From contig WGAP01000095.1 in assembly GCA_015494775.1 (NCBI GenBank), positions 1-22,401 on the forward strand: 22,401 bases of DNA, in the 5' to 3' direction. The notes below the pieces were generated by a model. The model made no database searches, was not told the DNA's origin, and saw nothing but the letters and a program-made list of their open reading frames with translations. Origin of the DNA: Flavobacteriales bacterium. Lineage in GTDB: Bacteria; Bacteroidota; Bacteroidia; Flavobacteriales; Flavobacteriaceae. Numbering within the stretch: position 1 is the first letter of the stretch; each line of letters opens with the position of its first letter. Made by a program: the position numbers and the translations under genes. Shown in pieces: positions 5,842-14,171 of this stretch.

Positions 5842-6753
5842 ATGCGCAAGGGCATCGGTATTCTGATAACAGGCATATTTTTGGGCTTTGTGCTCAGCTT
5901 GTTTGTTCGCAGCAAGGAAAATACCGTTACCGACAAGGCCGTTATCGACGATTTTAAGGAACATTACAAAATCTACGCGCTTCCGCTGCCCGACAGTTTG
6001 TTTTTTGCCGGCGAGCGCGTGCCGGTGGAAAAACCATGGGTGCGCGAACGATTGGACCGGGAATTGCTCATTAATGTGTATTGGCAGTCGAACGCACTGC
6101 TCAAATTCAAGCGGGCCAAAAAATATTTTCCGGTGTTCGAACCCATCCTGCGCCGCTACGGTATTCCTGACGATTTTAAATACCTGGCCGTGGCCGAAAG
6201 CAACCTGGAACCCGTGGTCAGTCCGGCCGGAGCCGCAGGGCTGTGGCAGTTGATGAAAAAAACCGCCCGTAAATACGGATTGATCGTCAACAAGGAAATC
6301 GACCAACGCTACGACCCTTGGTTGGCTACCGAAGCCGCCTGCTTTTATCTGGTCGAAGCCAAACAACAATTCGGTTCGTGGACCCTGGCGGCCGCCGCCT
6401 ACAACCGCGGCCAACAAGGTCTGAAAAAAGCCCTGGACGACCAAGGCGCAACCGATTATTACGACCTGTATCTCAATCCCGAAACCGCCAAATACATCTA
6501 CCGCATTGCCGCCATCAAGCAAATAATGGAACACCCACAGGACTACGGTTTTCATTTCCGCGAAGCGGATCTTTACCACCTGCCGCCGCTGCGCAAACTG
6601 ACGGTGGACAGCACCGTGCATTCCTGGCCCGATTTCGCCCGTCGGTTCGGACTGACCTACGGTCAGTTGCGCTACTACAATCCTTTTATCCGCGACTATC
6701 AATGGGCCAACAAAGACGGTGATACCTTGTTTGTTTATTTGCCCGTCCGGTAG
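5842..6753 (+). CDS. membrane-anchored lytic transglycosylase (SLT/GH23, MltD-like)
   Basis: This 303-aa protein has an N-terminal signal-anchor (residues about 4-22, GIGILITGIFLGFVLSLF), so the rest is expected in the periplasm. The central SLT domain, which cleaves the MurNAc-GlcNAc bond of peptidoglycan to leave 1,6-anhydro ends, carries the catalytic glutamate E119 in VAESNLEP, GLWQ at 133-136 and AYNRG at 186-190. The last 50 residues (about 254-303, LTVDSTVHSWPDFARRFG onward, with YYNPFI) resemble a single degenerate LysM-like carbohydrate-binding module. The ATG at 5842 is preferred because it follows the candidate promoter and opens directly on the anchor; the extra 34 residues from an ATG at 5740 look like translated repeat DNA. 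It is preceded by the palindrome cluster and followed by tpiA after 50 bases. Confidence 0.9.
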   Translation: MRKGIGILITGIFLGFVLSLFVRSKENTVTDKAVIDDFKEHYKIYALPLPDSLFFAGERVPVEKPWVRERLDRELLINVYWQSNALLKFKRAKKYFPVFEPILRRYGIPDDFKYLAVAESNLEPVVSPAGAAGLWQLMKKTARKYGLIVNKEIDQRYDPWLATEAACFYLVEAKQQFGSWTLAAAAYNRGQQGLKKALDDQGATDYYDLYLNPETAKYIYRIAAIKQIMEHPQDYGFHFREADLYHLPPLRKLTVDSTVHSWPDFARRFGLTYGQLRYYNPFIRDYQWANKDGDTLFVYLPVR

Positions 6754-6769
6754 GCCGGGGGTTCCGCTC

Positions 6770-6777
6770 ATTCTTTG
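6770..6777 (+). promoter_or_regulatory. weak candidate -7 box upstream of tpiA
   Basis: ATTCTTTG keeps the CTTTG half of the Bacteroidota -7 box but lacks the leading TA, and no TTG is found at the proper distance. tpiA may instead be cotranscribed with the transglycosylase gene. Confidence 0.22.
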
Positions 6778-6803
6778 TAAATTGGCCGTAAAATTCATCC
6801 ACA

Positions 6804-7580
6804 ATGCGTTCCAAGAAAAAACTCTGTGTGGCCGGCAATTGGAAAATGAACCTTAATCTGTCGCAAGCCGAAGATTTTGCGGCCCGTTTCGAACAAATTT
6901 ACCGCGCTCATCCGCAGGTGGAAGTCAAAATAGCGCCTTCGTTTACCAACCTTTATCGTTTGGTGCAATTGTTTGAAGATACCGAAGTGGACATCCTGGC
7001 CCAAAATATGCACTGGGCCGAAAAAGGTGCCTACACGGGCGAAGTGTCGGCCGGAATGCTCAGGTCGGTGGGCGTTTACGGCGTGATATTGGGGCACTCC
7101 GAACGGCGGGCTTATTTTTGCGAAACCGACAAAGAGCTGCGCCGCAAGGTGCAAACGGGCATTGAAAACGATATGGAAATAATTTACTGCGTGGGCGAAA
7201 CCCTCCAACAGCGCGAAGCGGGCCGACATTTCGATACGGTTCGCCGGCAAATCACCGAAGTGTTCTTTGACCTGGACCCCGAAGACTGGCGCCAAGTAAA
7301 AATCGCCTACGAACCCGTGTGGGCCATCGGCACGGGGAAAACGGCCACGCCCGGCCAAGCCGACGAAATGCACGCCTACATCCGCGAACTGATTGCCGGA
7401 AAATACGGCCCTGCCTTGGCCGGCGAAGTGATGATCCTCTACGGCGGTAGCGTAAAACCGGCCAATGCCCGCGATATTTTCGCCCGGCCCAACGTGGATG
7501 GCGCCTTGGTGGGCGGTGCTTCGCTCAATGCGGACACTTTCAACGATTTGGTGGAAATCGCCAAGGGATTTTTTGAATAA
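6804..7580 (+). CDS. tpiA: triosephosphate isomerase
   Basis: This 258-aa TIM-barrel enzyme interconverts dihydroxyacetone phosphate and glyceraldehyde 3-phosphate in glycolysis and gluconeogenesis. All catalytic residues are present: K14 in GNWKMN, H98 in GHSERR and E170 in YEPVWAIGTGK, whose following residues form the mobile loop 6. The phosphate-binding YGGSVKPANA block and the C-terminal DGALVGGASL motif are intact. Length is typical (about 250). The start MRSKKKLCVAGNWKMN is conventional. The gene lies 50 bases after the transglycosylase and 90 bases before rplS on the same strand; the rplS promoter begins 10 bases after the tpiA stop. No oddities seen. Confidence 0.98.
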   Translation: MRSKKKLCVAGNWKMNLNLSQAEDFAARFEQIYRAHPQVEVKIAPSFTNLYRLVQLFEDTEVDILAQNMHWAEKGAYTGEVSAGMLRSVGVYGVILGHSERRAYFCETDKELRRKVQTGIENDMEIIYCVGETLQQREAGRHFDTVRRQITEVFFDLDPEDWRQVKIAYEPVWAIGTGKTATPGQADEMHAYIRELIAGKYGPALAGEVMILYGGSVKPANARDIFARPNVDGALVGGASLNADTFNDLVEIAKGFFE

Positions 7581-7589
7581 AAAATATCG

Positions 7590-7597
7590 TATATTTG
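7590..7597 (+). promoter_or_regulatory. -7 promoter box for rplS
   Basis: TATATTTG is a perfect match to the Bacteroidota TAnnTTTG box, 73 bases before the rplS ATG. The -33 region is only A/T-rich, with no clear TTG at 19-20 bases. The box implies an independent transcript for rplS with a leader of about 65 bases. Confidence 0.65.
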
Positions 7598-7603
7598 CAT
7601 CCG

Positions 7604-7670
7604 GCTTGTGAAACCGCTGGCGCAGGGTGCGTGGATGTTTCCTTGCCCTAACGTCTAAAACTACGGAACC
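7604..7670 (+). promoter_or_regulatory. candidate L19 mRNA leader
   Basis: The inferred rplS leader can fold: GAAAC (7609-7613) can pair with GTTTC about 25 bases later, and CAGGG with CCCT near the end. Ribosomal-protein leaders for L19 have been proposed in Flavobacteria, which makes an autoregulatory element plausible. I cannot match this sequence to that consensus by eye. Confidence 0.25.
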
Positions 7671-8039
7671 ATGGACGACATTATCCGGTTTGTAGAAGAC
7701 CAATTGATCGAAAAAAAGGATTTTCCGCAATTTGATGCGGGCGACACCATTACCGTGTATTACGAAATCCGCGAAGGAAACAAAACCCGTACGCAGTTTT
7801 TCCGCGGGACGGTTATCCAACGACGCGGAAGCGGTGCCACCGAAACCTTTACGGTGCGCAAAATGTCGGGCGATGTGGGTGTGGAACGTATTTTTCCCAT
7901 CAATATGCCCGCCATCCAAAAAATCGAAGTGAACAAACACGGTAAAGTGCGCCGCGGACGTATTTTTTACTTCCGCAAATTGCGCGGAAAGAAAGCACGC
8001 ATCAAGGAAAAACGATCCTTTGCCAAGAAACAGGATTAA
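7671..8039 (+). CDS. rplS: 50S ribosomal protein L19
   Basis: This 122-aa basic protein is L19 of the large ribosomal subunit, located at the interface with the 30S subunit. It shows the family order: FDAGDTITVYYEIREGNKTR (about residues 21-40), FFRGTVIQRRGSGATETFTVRK (about 43-64), GVERIFPINMP (about 69-79) and RRGRIFYFRKLRGKKARIKE (about 94-113). Length is slightly above the usual 115 owing to a basic C-terminal tail. In many bacteria rplS follows rpsP-rimM-trmD; here it stands alone with its own promoter and a strong terminator 9 bases after the stop, so it is a single-gene transcript. Assignment is firm. Confidence 0.98.
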   Translation: MDDIIRFVEDQLIEKKDFPQFDAGDTITVYYEIREGNKTRTQFFRGTVIQRRGSGATETFTVRKMSGDVGVERIFPINMPAIQKIEVNKHGKVRRGRIFYFRKLRGKKARIKEKRSFAKKQD

Positions 8040-8047
8040 ACATCCGC

Positions 8048-8080
8048 AAAAATCCCGGCTCCGAAACGCCGGGATTTTTT
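8048..8080 (+). terminator. intrinsic terminator after rplS
   Basis: AAAAATCCCGGC (8048-8059) pairs perfectly with GCCGGGATTTTT (8068-8079) around an 8-base loop, ending in a run of six T. It is a textbook Rho-independent terminator immediately after rplS. Confidence 0.92.
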
Positions 8081-8092
8081 GTTTACCACCTT

Positions 8093-8100
8093 TATTTTTG
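8093..8100 (+). promoter_or_regulatory. distal candidate -7 box for icd
   Basis: TATTTTTG matches TAnnTTTG and lies about 120 bases before icd. It abuts the rplS terminator, so it may just reflect T-rich DNA there. A small hairpin (CCTGA at 8154-8158 with TCAGG at 8165-8169) would fall in its leader. Confidence 0.3.
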
Positions 8101-8191
8101 TCGATTTTTTAGCCGGAAACCGCTTTGACGGAAATGCTTCGATTACGGGAAATCCTGAACAAAATCAGGTATAAAATCCCTTGAAGTTTGT

Positions 8192-8199
8192 TATGTTTG
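8192..8199 (+). promoter_or_regulatory. proximal -7 promoter box for icd
   Basis: TATGTTTG is an exact TAnnTTTG match 19 bases before the icd ATG. A short ACGAA/TTCGT inverted repeat (8202-8206, 8210-8214) sits between box and start codon and might affect initiation. No clear -33 TTG was found. Confidence 0.5.
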
Positions 8200-8218
8200 T
8201 AACGAAAAATTCGTATCA

Positions 8219-9445
8219 ATGAAAAAAATTAAAGTTTACAATCCCATCGTAGAATTGGACGGGGACGAAATGACCCGGATCATTTGGCATTACATCAAAG
8301 AACAATTGATTCTGCCCTATTTGGATTTGCCCATCAAGTATTTCGACCTCAGCATCCAAAACCGCGATGCCACCGACGACCAGGTAACGGTGGATGCCGC
8401 CTTGGCCATCAAAAAATACCATGTGGGCATCAAATGCGCCACCATCACGCCCGACGAAGCCCGCGTAAAAGAGTTTGGGCTCAAAAAAATGTGGAAATCG
8501 CCCAACGGAACCATTCGTAACATCCTGGGCGGAACCGTTTTCCGCGCGCCCATTATCATCAAAAACATTCCCAAATACGTGCCCGGCTGGGAAAAACCCA
8601 TCATCATCGGCCGGCATGCTCACGGCGACCAATACAAGGCCACCGACATCCTCACCAAGGGCAAAGGCAAACTGAAACTGGTGTTTGAACCCGAAAACGG
8701 CGAGCCGCAAGAGTACGAAGTGTTTGACTTCAAAGGCGACGGCGTGGCCATGGCCATGTACAACACCGACGAATCCATCGAAGGGTTTGCCCGCGCTTCG
8801 TTCAACCGCGCTTTGGACCTGAAATATCCGCTTTACCTTTCCACCAAAAACACCATTTTGAAGGCCTACGACGGCAGGTTCAAAGATATTTTCCAAGAAA
8901 TCTACGACAAGGAATTCAAAGCCAAATTCGAAGCGGCCGGCATTTGGTACGAACACCGGCTCATTGACGATATGGTGGCCTTTGCGCTCAAAGGACACGG
9001 CGGATTCGTATGGGCCACCAAAAACTACGACGGCGACGTGCAGTCCGACATTGTGGCCCAAGGTTTTGGCTCATTGGGCTTGATGACCTCGGCCCTGCTC
9101 ACGCCCGACGGCAAAACCCTGGAAGCCGAAGCCGCACACGGAACGGTAACCCGTCATTACCGCCGCTGGCAACGGGGCGAAGAAACATCCACCAATCCCA
9201 TTGCTTCGATTTTTGCCTGGACCACCGGATTGCGTCATCGCGGTAAGCTGGACGAAAACAAGGAACTCATCCGGTTTGCCGACACCCTGGAAGACGTGAT
9301 CATCAAAACCGTGGAAAGCGGCAAAATGACCAAGGATTTGGCCCTTTTGATTTACAAGGACAAACTTACGCGCGAACATTACCTGAACACCGAAGAGTTC
9401 CTGCAAACGCTCAAAGACAACCTCGAAGCACGACTCAACGGATAA
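8219..9445 (+). CDS. icd: NADP-dependent isocitrate dehydrogenase, IDH1/2-like
   Basis: This 408-aa enzyme oxidatively decarboxylates isocitrate to 2-oxoglutarate in the TCA cycle, producing NADPH. It belongs to the homodimeric type II subfamily that includes human IDH1/IDH2, not the E. coli Icd type: GDEMTRIIW, NRDATDDQVT, KCATITPDE, MWKSPNGTIRNILGGTVF, YDGRFKDIFQEIYDK, YEHRLIDDMVA, KNYDGDVQSD and EAEAAHGTVTRHYR are nearly the same as in the animal enzymes. The substrate-binding arginines R100, R109 and R132 fall at the same numbers as in human IDH1 by my count. Length is as expected. It has its own promoter box just upstream and a strong terminator 20 bases after the stop. It is convergent with the DUF3467-rpoC block. 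Confidence 0.97.
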   Translation: MKKIKVYNPIVELDGDEMTRIIWHYIKEQLILPYLDLPIKYFDLSIQNRDATDDQVTVDAALAIKKYHVGIKCATITPDEARVKEFGLKKMWKSPNGTIRNILGGTVFRAPIIIKNIPKYVPGWEKPIIIGRHAHGDQYKATDILTKGKGKLKLVFEPENGEPQEYEVFDFKGDGVAMAMYNTDESIEGFARASFNRALDLKYPLYLSTKNTILKAYDGRFKDIFQEIYDKEFKAKFEAAGIWYEHRLIDDMVAFALKGHGGFVWATKNYDGDVQSDIVAQGFGSLGLMTSALLTPDGKTLEAEAAHGTVTRHYRRWQRGEETSTNPIASIFAWTTGLRHRGKLDENKELIRFADTLEDVIIKTVESGKMTKDLALLIYKDKLTREHYLNTEEFLQTLKDNLEARLNG

Positions 9446-9464
9446 AAACCGGATTAACTTCTAC

Positions 9465-9503
9465 AAAAAAACGCCTTGCACCATCAGCGCAAGGCGTTTT
9501 TTT
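9465..9503. terminator. bidirectional terminator between icd and the rpoBC block
   Basis: Fifteen bases ending in ACGCCTTGC (9465-9479) pair perfectly with GCAAGGCGTTTTTTT (9489-9503) around a 9-base loop. A-run and T-run flank the GC stem, so it reads as an intrinsic terminator on both strands, for icd rightward and for the long minus-strand operon leftward. Confidence 0.93.
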
Positions 9504-9505
9504 GA

Positions 9506-9820
9506 TTAGGCCTCCCCGTGAGGGCCGAAATTGACCGGCGGCCCTTGGGGCGGCTCGTTATACTCCTTGATGCTGCCGTGCGTGGCCTCAAAGCGGCGGA
9601 TGTTTTCCTCCAACGCCCGCAAAAACTTTTTGGCGTGTTGCGGGGTCAGAATAATGCGCGCTTTAACTTGGGCCTTGGGTACGCCGGGCATAATGTTGAT
9701 AAAGTCCACCACAAATTCCGAAACCGAATGGTTGATGACGGCCAAATTGCTGTAAATACCATCGGCTATTTCGGCAGGGACTTCGATATTGATTTGGTTT
9801 TGGGGTTTGGCATTTTTCAT
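9506..9820 (-). CDS. DUF3467-family protein
   Basis: This 104-aa soluble protein matches the DUF3467 family as I know it: an N-terminal beta-rich part (INIEVPAEIADGIYSNLAVI, about residues 10-29, then FVVDFINIMPG) and a C-terminal helix (LTPQHAKKFLRALEENIRRF, about 58-77) ending in a Gly/Pro tail. The function of the family is unknown. It begins 10 bases after the rpoC stop and its stop is 2 bases from the shared terminator, so it is the last gene of the tuf-rpoC superoperon. A position directly behind rpoC is common in Bacteroidota and suggests a link to transcription or coexpression with RNA polymerase, which remains inference. Confidence 0.88.
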   Translation of the reverse strand: MKNAKPQNQINIEVPAEIADGIYSNLAVINHSVSEFVVDFINIMPGVPKAQVKARIILTPQHAKKFLRALEENIRRFEATHGSIKEYNEPPQGPPVNFGPHGEA

Positions 9821-9830
9821 TTCTCCATTT

Positions 9831-12800
9831 TTACTGTTGTTTTTCTTCGGTGGCTTCGGCGTCTTCGTCTTCCGTTTGTTGGTCCACGGAGCCCACCACC
9901 AATTTTTCGTAAATACGCATACCTGTTCCGGCCGGAATTTTCTTGCCTACAATCACGTTCTCCTTCAATCCCTCCAAGTAGTCCACCTTGGCGGCCACGG
10001 CGGCCTCATTGAGCACCTTGGTGGTTTCCTGGAACGAAGCGGCCGAAATCCAGGATTTGGTTTGCAAGGATGCACGCGTGATACCTTGCAGCACCGGACG
10101 GGCCGTGGCGGGAACCGTGTCGCGCACCACGGGTAGTTTTTTATCCTCGCGTTTGAGGCGCGAAACTTCATCGCGCCATTCACGCAAGCTGATGATGGCT
10201 CCGGGCTTCAACACTTCGGAATCGCCGGCGTCTTCGACCACTTTCATATTGAAAATACGGTCGTTTTCATCGATGAAGTCGTCCTTGTGGACCAATTGGC
10301 CGGGCAAGAAGTTGGTATCGCCCGATTCCACGATTTCCACCTTGCGCATCATCTGACGCACCACAACTTCGAAATGTTTGTCGTTGATACCCACATTCTG
10401 ACGGCGGTAAACTTCCTGGATTTCGTTTACCAAATACTGCTGAACGGCCGAAGGGCCTTTGATTTTCAAAATATCGGCAGGCGAAATGACACCGTCGGAC
10501 AGCGGGGTTCCGGCTTTGACATAATCGTTTTCCTGAACCAAAAGCATTTGGCTGGAAAGTTTGACCAAATATTTCTTTTTCTCGCCGTTTTTGCCTTCGA
10601 CAATCACCTCGCGGTTTCCACGCTTGATTTTTCCGAATTTGACAATACCGTCGATTTCCGAAACCACGGCCAGGTTGGACGGGTTACGGGCTTCGAACAA
10701 TTCGGTTACCCGCGGCAAACCACCGGTAATATCGCCTGCGCGCGCCGAACGTCGCGGAATTTTGGCAATCACGGTTCCGGGTTTGATTTTCTGTCCGTCT
10801 TTGACCGTCAGGCGGGCTTCCACGGGCAAGTTGTAGGTTTGAATAACATCACCCGTTTTGGGATCCTTGATAAGGATGGCGGGCAGTTTGCGTTTATCCT
10901 TGGTCTCGCTGATAACAATATCGCGTTTGTTGGTGGAATCGTCCACTTCGATATTGTAGTTGATGCCTTCGACCAGGTCGCTGAATTCCACTTTTCCGCC
11001 TTTTTCGGAAATAATGACCGAGGTGTGCGGATCCCAGCGGGCAATCAATTCACCTTTTTCGACCTTATCACCCGATTTTTTGTAAAGGTAGGAGCCGTAG
11101 AACAAATTGTGTTTGGCCAGCACATTTCCGGTTTTTTCGTTCAGGATTTTGAGTTCGCTGGCACGGGAAACGACAATGTCCACGGGATTGCCTTCTTCGT
11201 CTTCGCCCTTGATGGTGCGCAGGTCGGAAATTTCGACAACACCGTTATGTTTGGCGCGCAAAGCGCTTTCTTCGGCCACGGCACCGGCGATACCACCTTG
11301 GTGGAAGGTTCGCAACGTAAGCTGCGTTCCGGGCTCACCGATGGATTGGGCGGCAATCACACCCACGGCTTCGCCCAGTTCCACCATATTGCCCGTGGCC
11401 AAGTTGCGACCGTAGCATTTGGCACATACCCCGCGTTTGGCCTCACAGGTAAGCGGCGAACGCACTTCGACATATTCGATGCCGGCTTCTTCGATTTTGC
11501 GGGCAATTTCTTCGGTTATTTCCTGACCTTCGCCAATGATCAATTCATTGGTTTCGGGATGATACAAATCGTCCAAAATCACACGACCCAAAATACGGTC
11601 GGACAGGGATTCAATTTCGATATTATTTTTCTTCAATGCCGAAACACGGATTCCACGCAAGGTGCCGCAGTCTTCTTCGGTAATCACTACATCTTGCGAC
11701 ACATCCACCAAACGACGGGTCAGGTAACCGGCGTCGGCCGTTTTAAGGGCCGTATCGGCCAAACCTTTACGCGCACCGTGGGTCGAAATGAAGTATTCCT
11801 GAATGGACAAACCTTCCTTGAAGTTGGACAAAATGGGCGTTTCGATAACCTCGCCGCCTCCGGCCGTGGATTTCTTGGGTTTGGCCATCAACCCACGCAT
11901 ACCGATAAGCTGTTTGATCTGTTCGCGCGAACCGCGGGCCCCCGAATCCAACATCATATAAACGGAGTTGAATCCTTGGTCGTCCTTTGATAATTTTTCG
12001 ATCAATGAAGCCGAAAGTTGGGTGTCGGCGTGGGTCCATTCGTCCACCACTTTGTTGTAACGTTCGGTTTTGCCCAAAGCACCCACGGCATAGGCCATAT
12101 TGATTTCGTCCACATTTCGTTTGGAACGTTCCACGATTTCCTTTTTGGACTCGGGCACTTGAATATTGGGCAAGGCAAAGGATAATCCACCCTTGAATGC
12201 ACGCATAAAACCGATACGTTTGATGTCATCCAGGAATTTGGATGCGGTGGGAATATCGGTTTTTTTCAATACTTTGGTAATAATCTTTTTCAGCGCCTTT
12301 TTGGTCAGCAATTCATTGACAAAACCAATGCCTTCGGGTACAAAATCATTAAAAATTATTCGTCCCGGGGTGGTTTTTATCATACGCTTGACCGGATTGC
12401 CTTTTTCGTCCACGTCGTCCACCATTACTTCGATGCTTGCGTGCAAATCCACCACGCCTTCGTCCAAGGCGATTTTGACATCCTCGGGCCCGTAGAATTT
12501 CATTCCTTCGCCCTTGACCGGATGTTCGGGTGTGGATTTACGTTCCTTGGTCATATAGTAAAGGCCCAATACCATATCCTGCGAAGGCACGGCAATAGGT
12601 TCGCCGTTGGCCGGGTTCAAAATGTTTTGCGAAGCCAACATCAGCAATTGAGCTTCGAGAATGGCTTCGGGGCCCAGGGGAAGGTGGACGGCCATTTGGT
12701 CGCCGTCGAAGTCGGCGTTGAAAGCGGCACACACCAGCGGGTGCAATTGGATGGCCTTACCTTCGATAAGTTTGGGTTGGAAGGCCTGAATACCCAAACG

Positions 12801-14138
12801 GTGCAAGGTAGGTGCGCGGTTGAGCAGCACCGGATGCCCTTTGAGCACGTCTTCGAGAATATCCCAAACCACGGGGTCTTTGCGGTCGATGATTTTTTTG
12901 GCCGATTTAACCGTTTTGACAATGCCTCGGTCGAGCAGGCGACGAATAATAAACGGACGGTAAAGTTCGGCGGCCATATCTTTGGGAATACCCGTTTCGT
13001 AGATTTTCAATTCGGGACCTACCACGATCACCGAACGGGCCGAATAATCCACCCGTTTACCCAAAAGGTTTTGACGGAAACGTCCTTGTTTACCTTTCAA
13101 ACTGTCCGACAAGGATTTGAGCGGCCGGTTCGATTGGGTTTTCACCGCCGTAGATTTACGCGTATTGTCAAAAAGCGAATCCACCGCCTCTTGTAGCATA
13201 CGTTTTTCGTTGCGCAAAATAACCTCGGGGGCCTTGATGCTCATCAAACGTTTGAGCCGGTTGTTACGAATAATCACACGGCGATACAAATCGTTCAAAT
13301 CGGAAGTGGCGAAACGGCCGCCGTCAAGCGGCACCAAAGGACGCAATTCGGGCGGAATCACGGGTACGATGCTGATAATCATCCATTCGGGACGGTTTTC
13401 GCGTCGTTTGTTGGCTTCGCGGAAAGCTTCCACCACTTGCAAACGCTTGAAGGCCTCGGTGCGGCGCTGCTTGGATGTTTCGTGATTGGCCTTGTGACGC
13501 AATTCATACGAAAGTTCATCCAAATCGATTTGTTTCAGCAGCATATAAATGGCTTCGGCGCCCATTTTGGCGATAAACTTGTTGGGGTCTTCGTCGGGAA
13601 GGTATTGGTTCTCTTCCGGCAGCAGCGACAACACTTCGTGATATTCTTCCTCGGTGAGCAAATCCATTTTCTTCACCTCGCGGCCGTCGGGATAGATGGC
13701 CTCACCCGGTTGGATAACCACATAACGTTCGTAGTAAACGATGGTTTCCAATTTTTTGGAAGGCAGACCCAACAAGTAGGCCATTTTATTGGGGTTGGAC
13801 CGGAAATACCAAATGTGTGCCACGGGTACCACCAATTCGATGTGTCCCATACGTTCGCGACGCACTTTCTTTTCGGTTACTTCCACACCACAACGGTCGC
13901 AGACCACGCCTTTGTATCGAACGCGCTTATATTTTCCACAGGCACATTCGTAGTCTTTCACCGGCCCGAAAATACGTTCACAGAACAAACCGTCGCGTTC
14001 GGGCTTGTGGGTGCGGTAGTTGATGGTCTCGGGTTTGAGCACTTCGCCGCGCGACATACTTTTGATCACGTCGGGCGAAGCCAAACCGATGGAAATCCGG
14101 TCGAATTTGATGCTTTTGTTATCTCTTGTTCGTGCCAT
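9831..14138 (-). CDS. rpoC: RNA polymerase subunit beta'
   Basis: This 1435-aa protein is the catalytic beta' subunit of RNA polymerase. Zinc site 1 is formed by C65, C67, C80 and C83. The active-site loop NADFDGDQMAVHLPLG is at about 474-489 with the three Mg-binding aspartates D476, D478 and D480. A bridge-helix block (ARKGLADTALKTADAGYLTR) is near 789-808, zinc site 2 uses C824, C898, C905 and C908, and the trigger-loop start QSIGEPGTQLTLRTFHQGG is at 931-949. The C-terminus ends in an acidic tail (EDEDAEATEEK). The gene starts 33 bases after the rpoB stop and is followed after 10 bases by the DUF3467 gene. Length is in the range usual for Bacteroidota. No frameshift or missing motif was seen. 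Confidence 0.99.
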   Translation of the reverse strand: MARTRDNKSIKFDRISIGLASPDVIKSMSRGEVLKPETINYRTHKPERDGLFCERIFGPVKDYECACGKYKRVRYKGVVCDRCGVEVTEKKVRRERMGHIELVVPVAHIWYFRSNPNKMAYLLGLPSKKLETIVYYERYVVIQPGEAIYPDGREVKKMDLLTEEEYHEVLSLLPEENQYLPDEDPNKFIAKMGAEAIYMLLKQIDLDELSYELRHKANHETSKQRRTEAFKRLQVVEAFREANKRRENRPEWMIISIVPVIPPELRPLVPLDGGRFATSDLNDLYRRVIIRNNRLKRLMSIKAPEVILRNEKRMLQEAVDSLFDNTRKSTAVKTQSNRPLKSLSDSLKGKQGRFRQNLLGKRVDYSARSVIVVGPELKIYETGIPKDMAAELYRPFIIRRLLDRGIVKTVKSAKKIIDRKDPVVWDILEDVLKGHPVLLNRAPTLHRLGIQAFQPKLIEGKAIQLHPLVCAAFNADFDGDQMAVHLPLGPEAILEAQLLMLASQNILNPANGEPIAVPSQDMVLGLYYMTKERKSTPEHPVKGEGMKFYGPEDVKIALDEGVVDLHASIEVMVDDVDEKGNPVKRMIKTTPGRIIFNDFVPEGIGFVNELLTKKALKKIITKVLKKTDIPTASKFLDDIKRIGFMRAFKGGLSFALPNIQVPESKKEIVERSKRNVDEINMAYAVGALGKTERYNKVVDEWTHADTQLSASLIEKLSKDDQGFNSVYMMLDSGARGSREQIKQLIGMRGLMAKPKKSTAGGGEVIETPILSNFKEGLSIQEYFISTHGARKGLADTALKTADAGYLTRRLVDVSQDVVITEEDCGTLRGIRVSALKKNNIEIESLSDRILGRVILDDLYHPETNELIIGEGQEITEEIARKIEEAGIEYVEVRSPLTCEAKRGVCAKCYGRNLATGNMVELGEAVGVIAAQSIGEPGTQLTLRTFHQGGIAGAVAEESALRAKHNGVVEISDLRTIKGEDEEGNPVDIVVSRASELKILNEKTGNVLAKHNLFYGSYLYKKSGDKVEKGELIARWDPHTSVIISEKGGKVEFSDLVEGINYNIEVDDSTNKRDIVISETKDKRKLPAILIKDPKTGDVIQTYNLPVEARLTVKDGQKIKPGTVIAKIPRRSARAGDITGGLPRVTELFEARNPSNLAVVSEIDGIVKFGKIKRGNREVIVEGKNGEKKKYLVKLSSQMLLVQENDYVKAGTPLSDGVISPADILKIKGPSAVQQYLVNEIQEVYRRQNVGINDKHFEVVVRQMMRKVEIVESGDTNFLPGQLVHKDDFIDENDRIFNMKVVEDAGDSEVLKPGAIISLREWRDEVSRLKREDKKLPVVRDTVPATARPVLQGITRASLQTKSWISAASFQETTKVLNEAAVAAKVDYLEGLKENVIVGKKIPAGTGMRIYEKLVVGSVDQQTEDEDAEATEEKQQ

Positions 14139-14171
14139 AATCGGGTTGATGCTTAATCGTTAGTGGGAAAA

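Noticed and set aside
5566..6804. A 412-codon minus-strand frame
   Set aside because: Most of it is antisense to the lytic transglycosylase with its catalytic motifs, and its C-terminal part is translated palindrome DNA.
6795..7940. A 381-codon minus-strand frame
   Set aside because: It spans tpiA and rplS in antisense across the rplS promoter, has no recognisable motifs, and the sense genes are certain.
10287..11990. A 567-codon open frame on the plus strand
   Set aside because: It is exactly antisense to rpoC, whose motifs are all intact, and its translation is F/H/G/V-rich without domains. GAA- and TTC-rich codon use in this genome leaves long antisense frames open.
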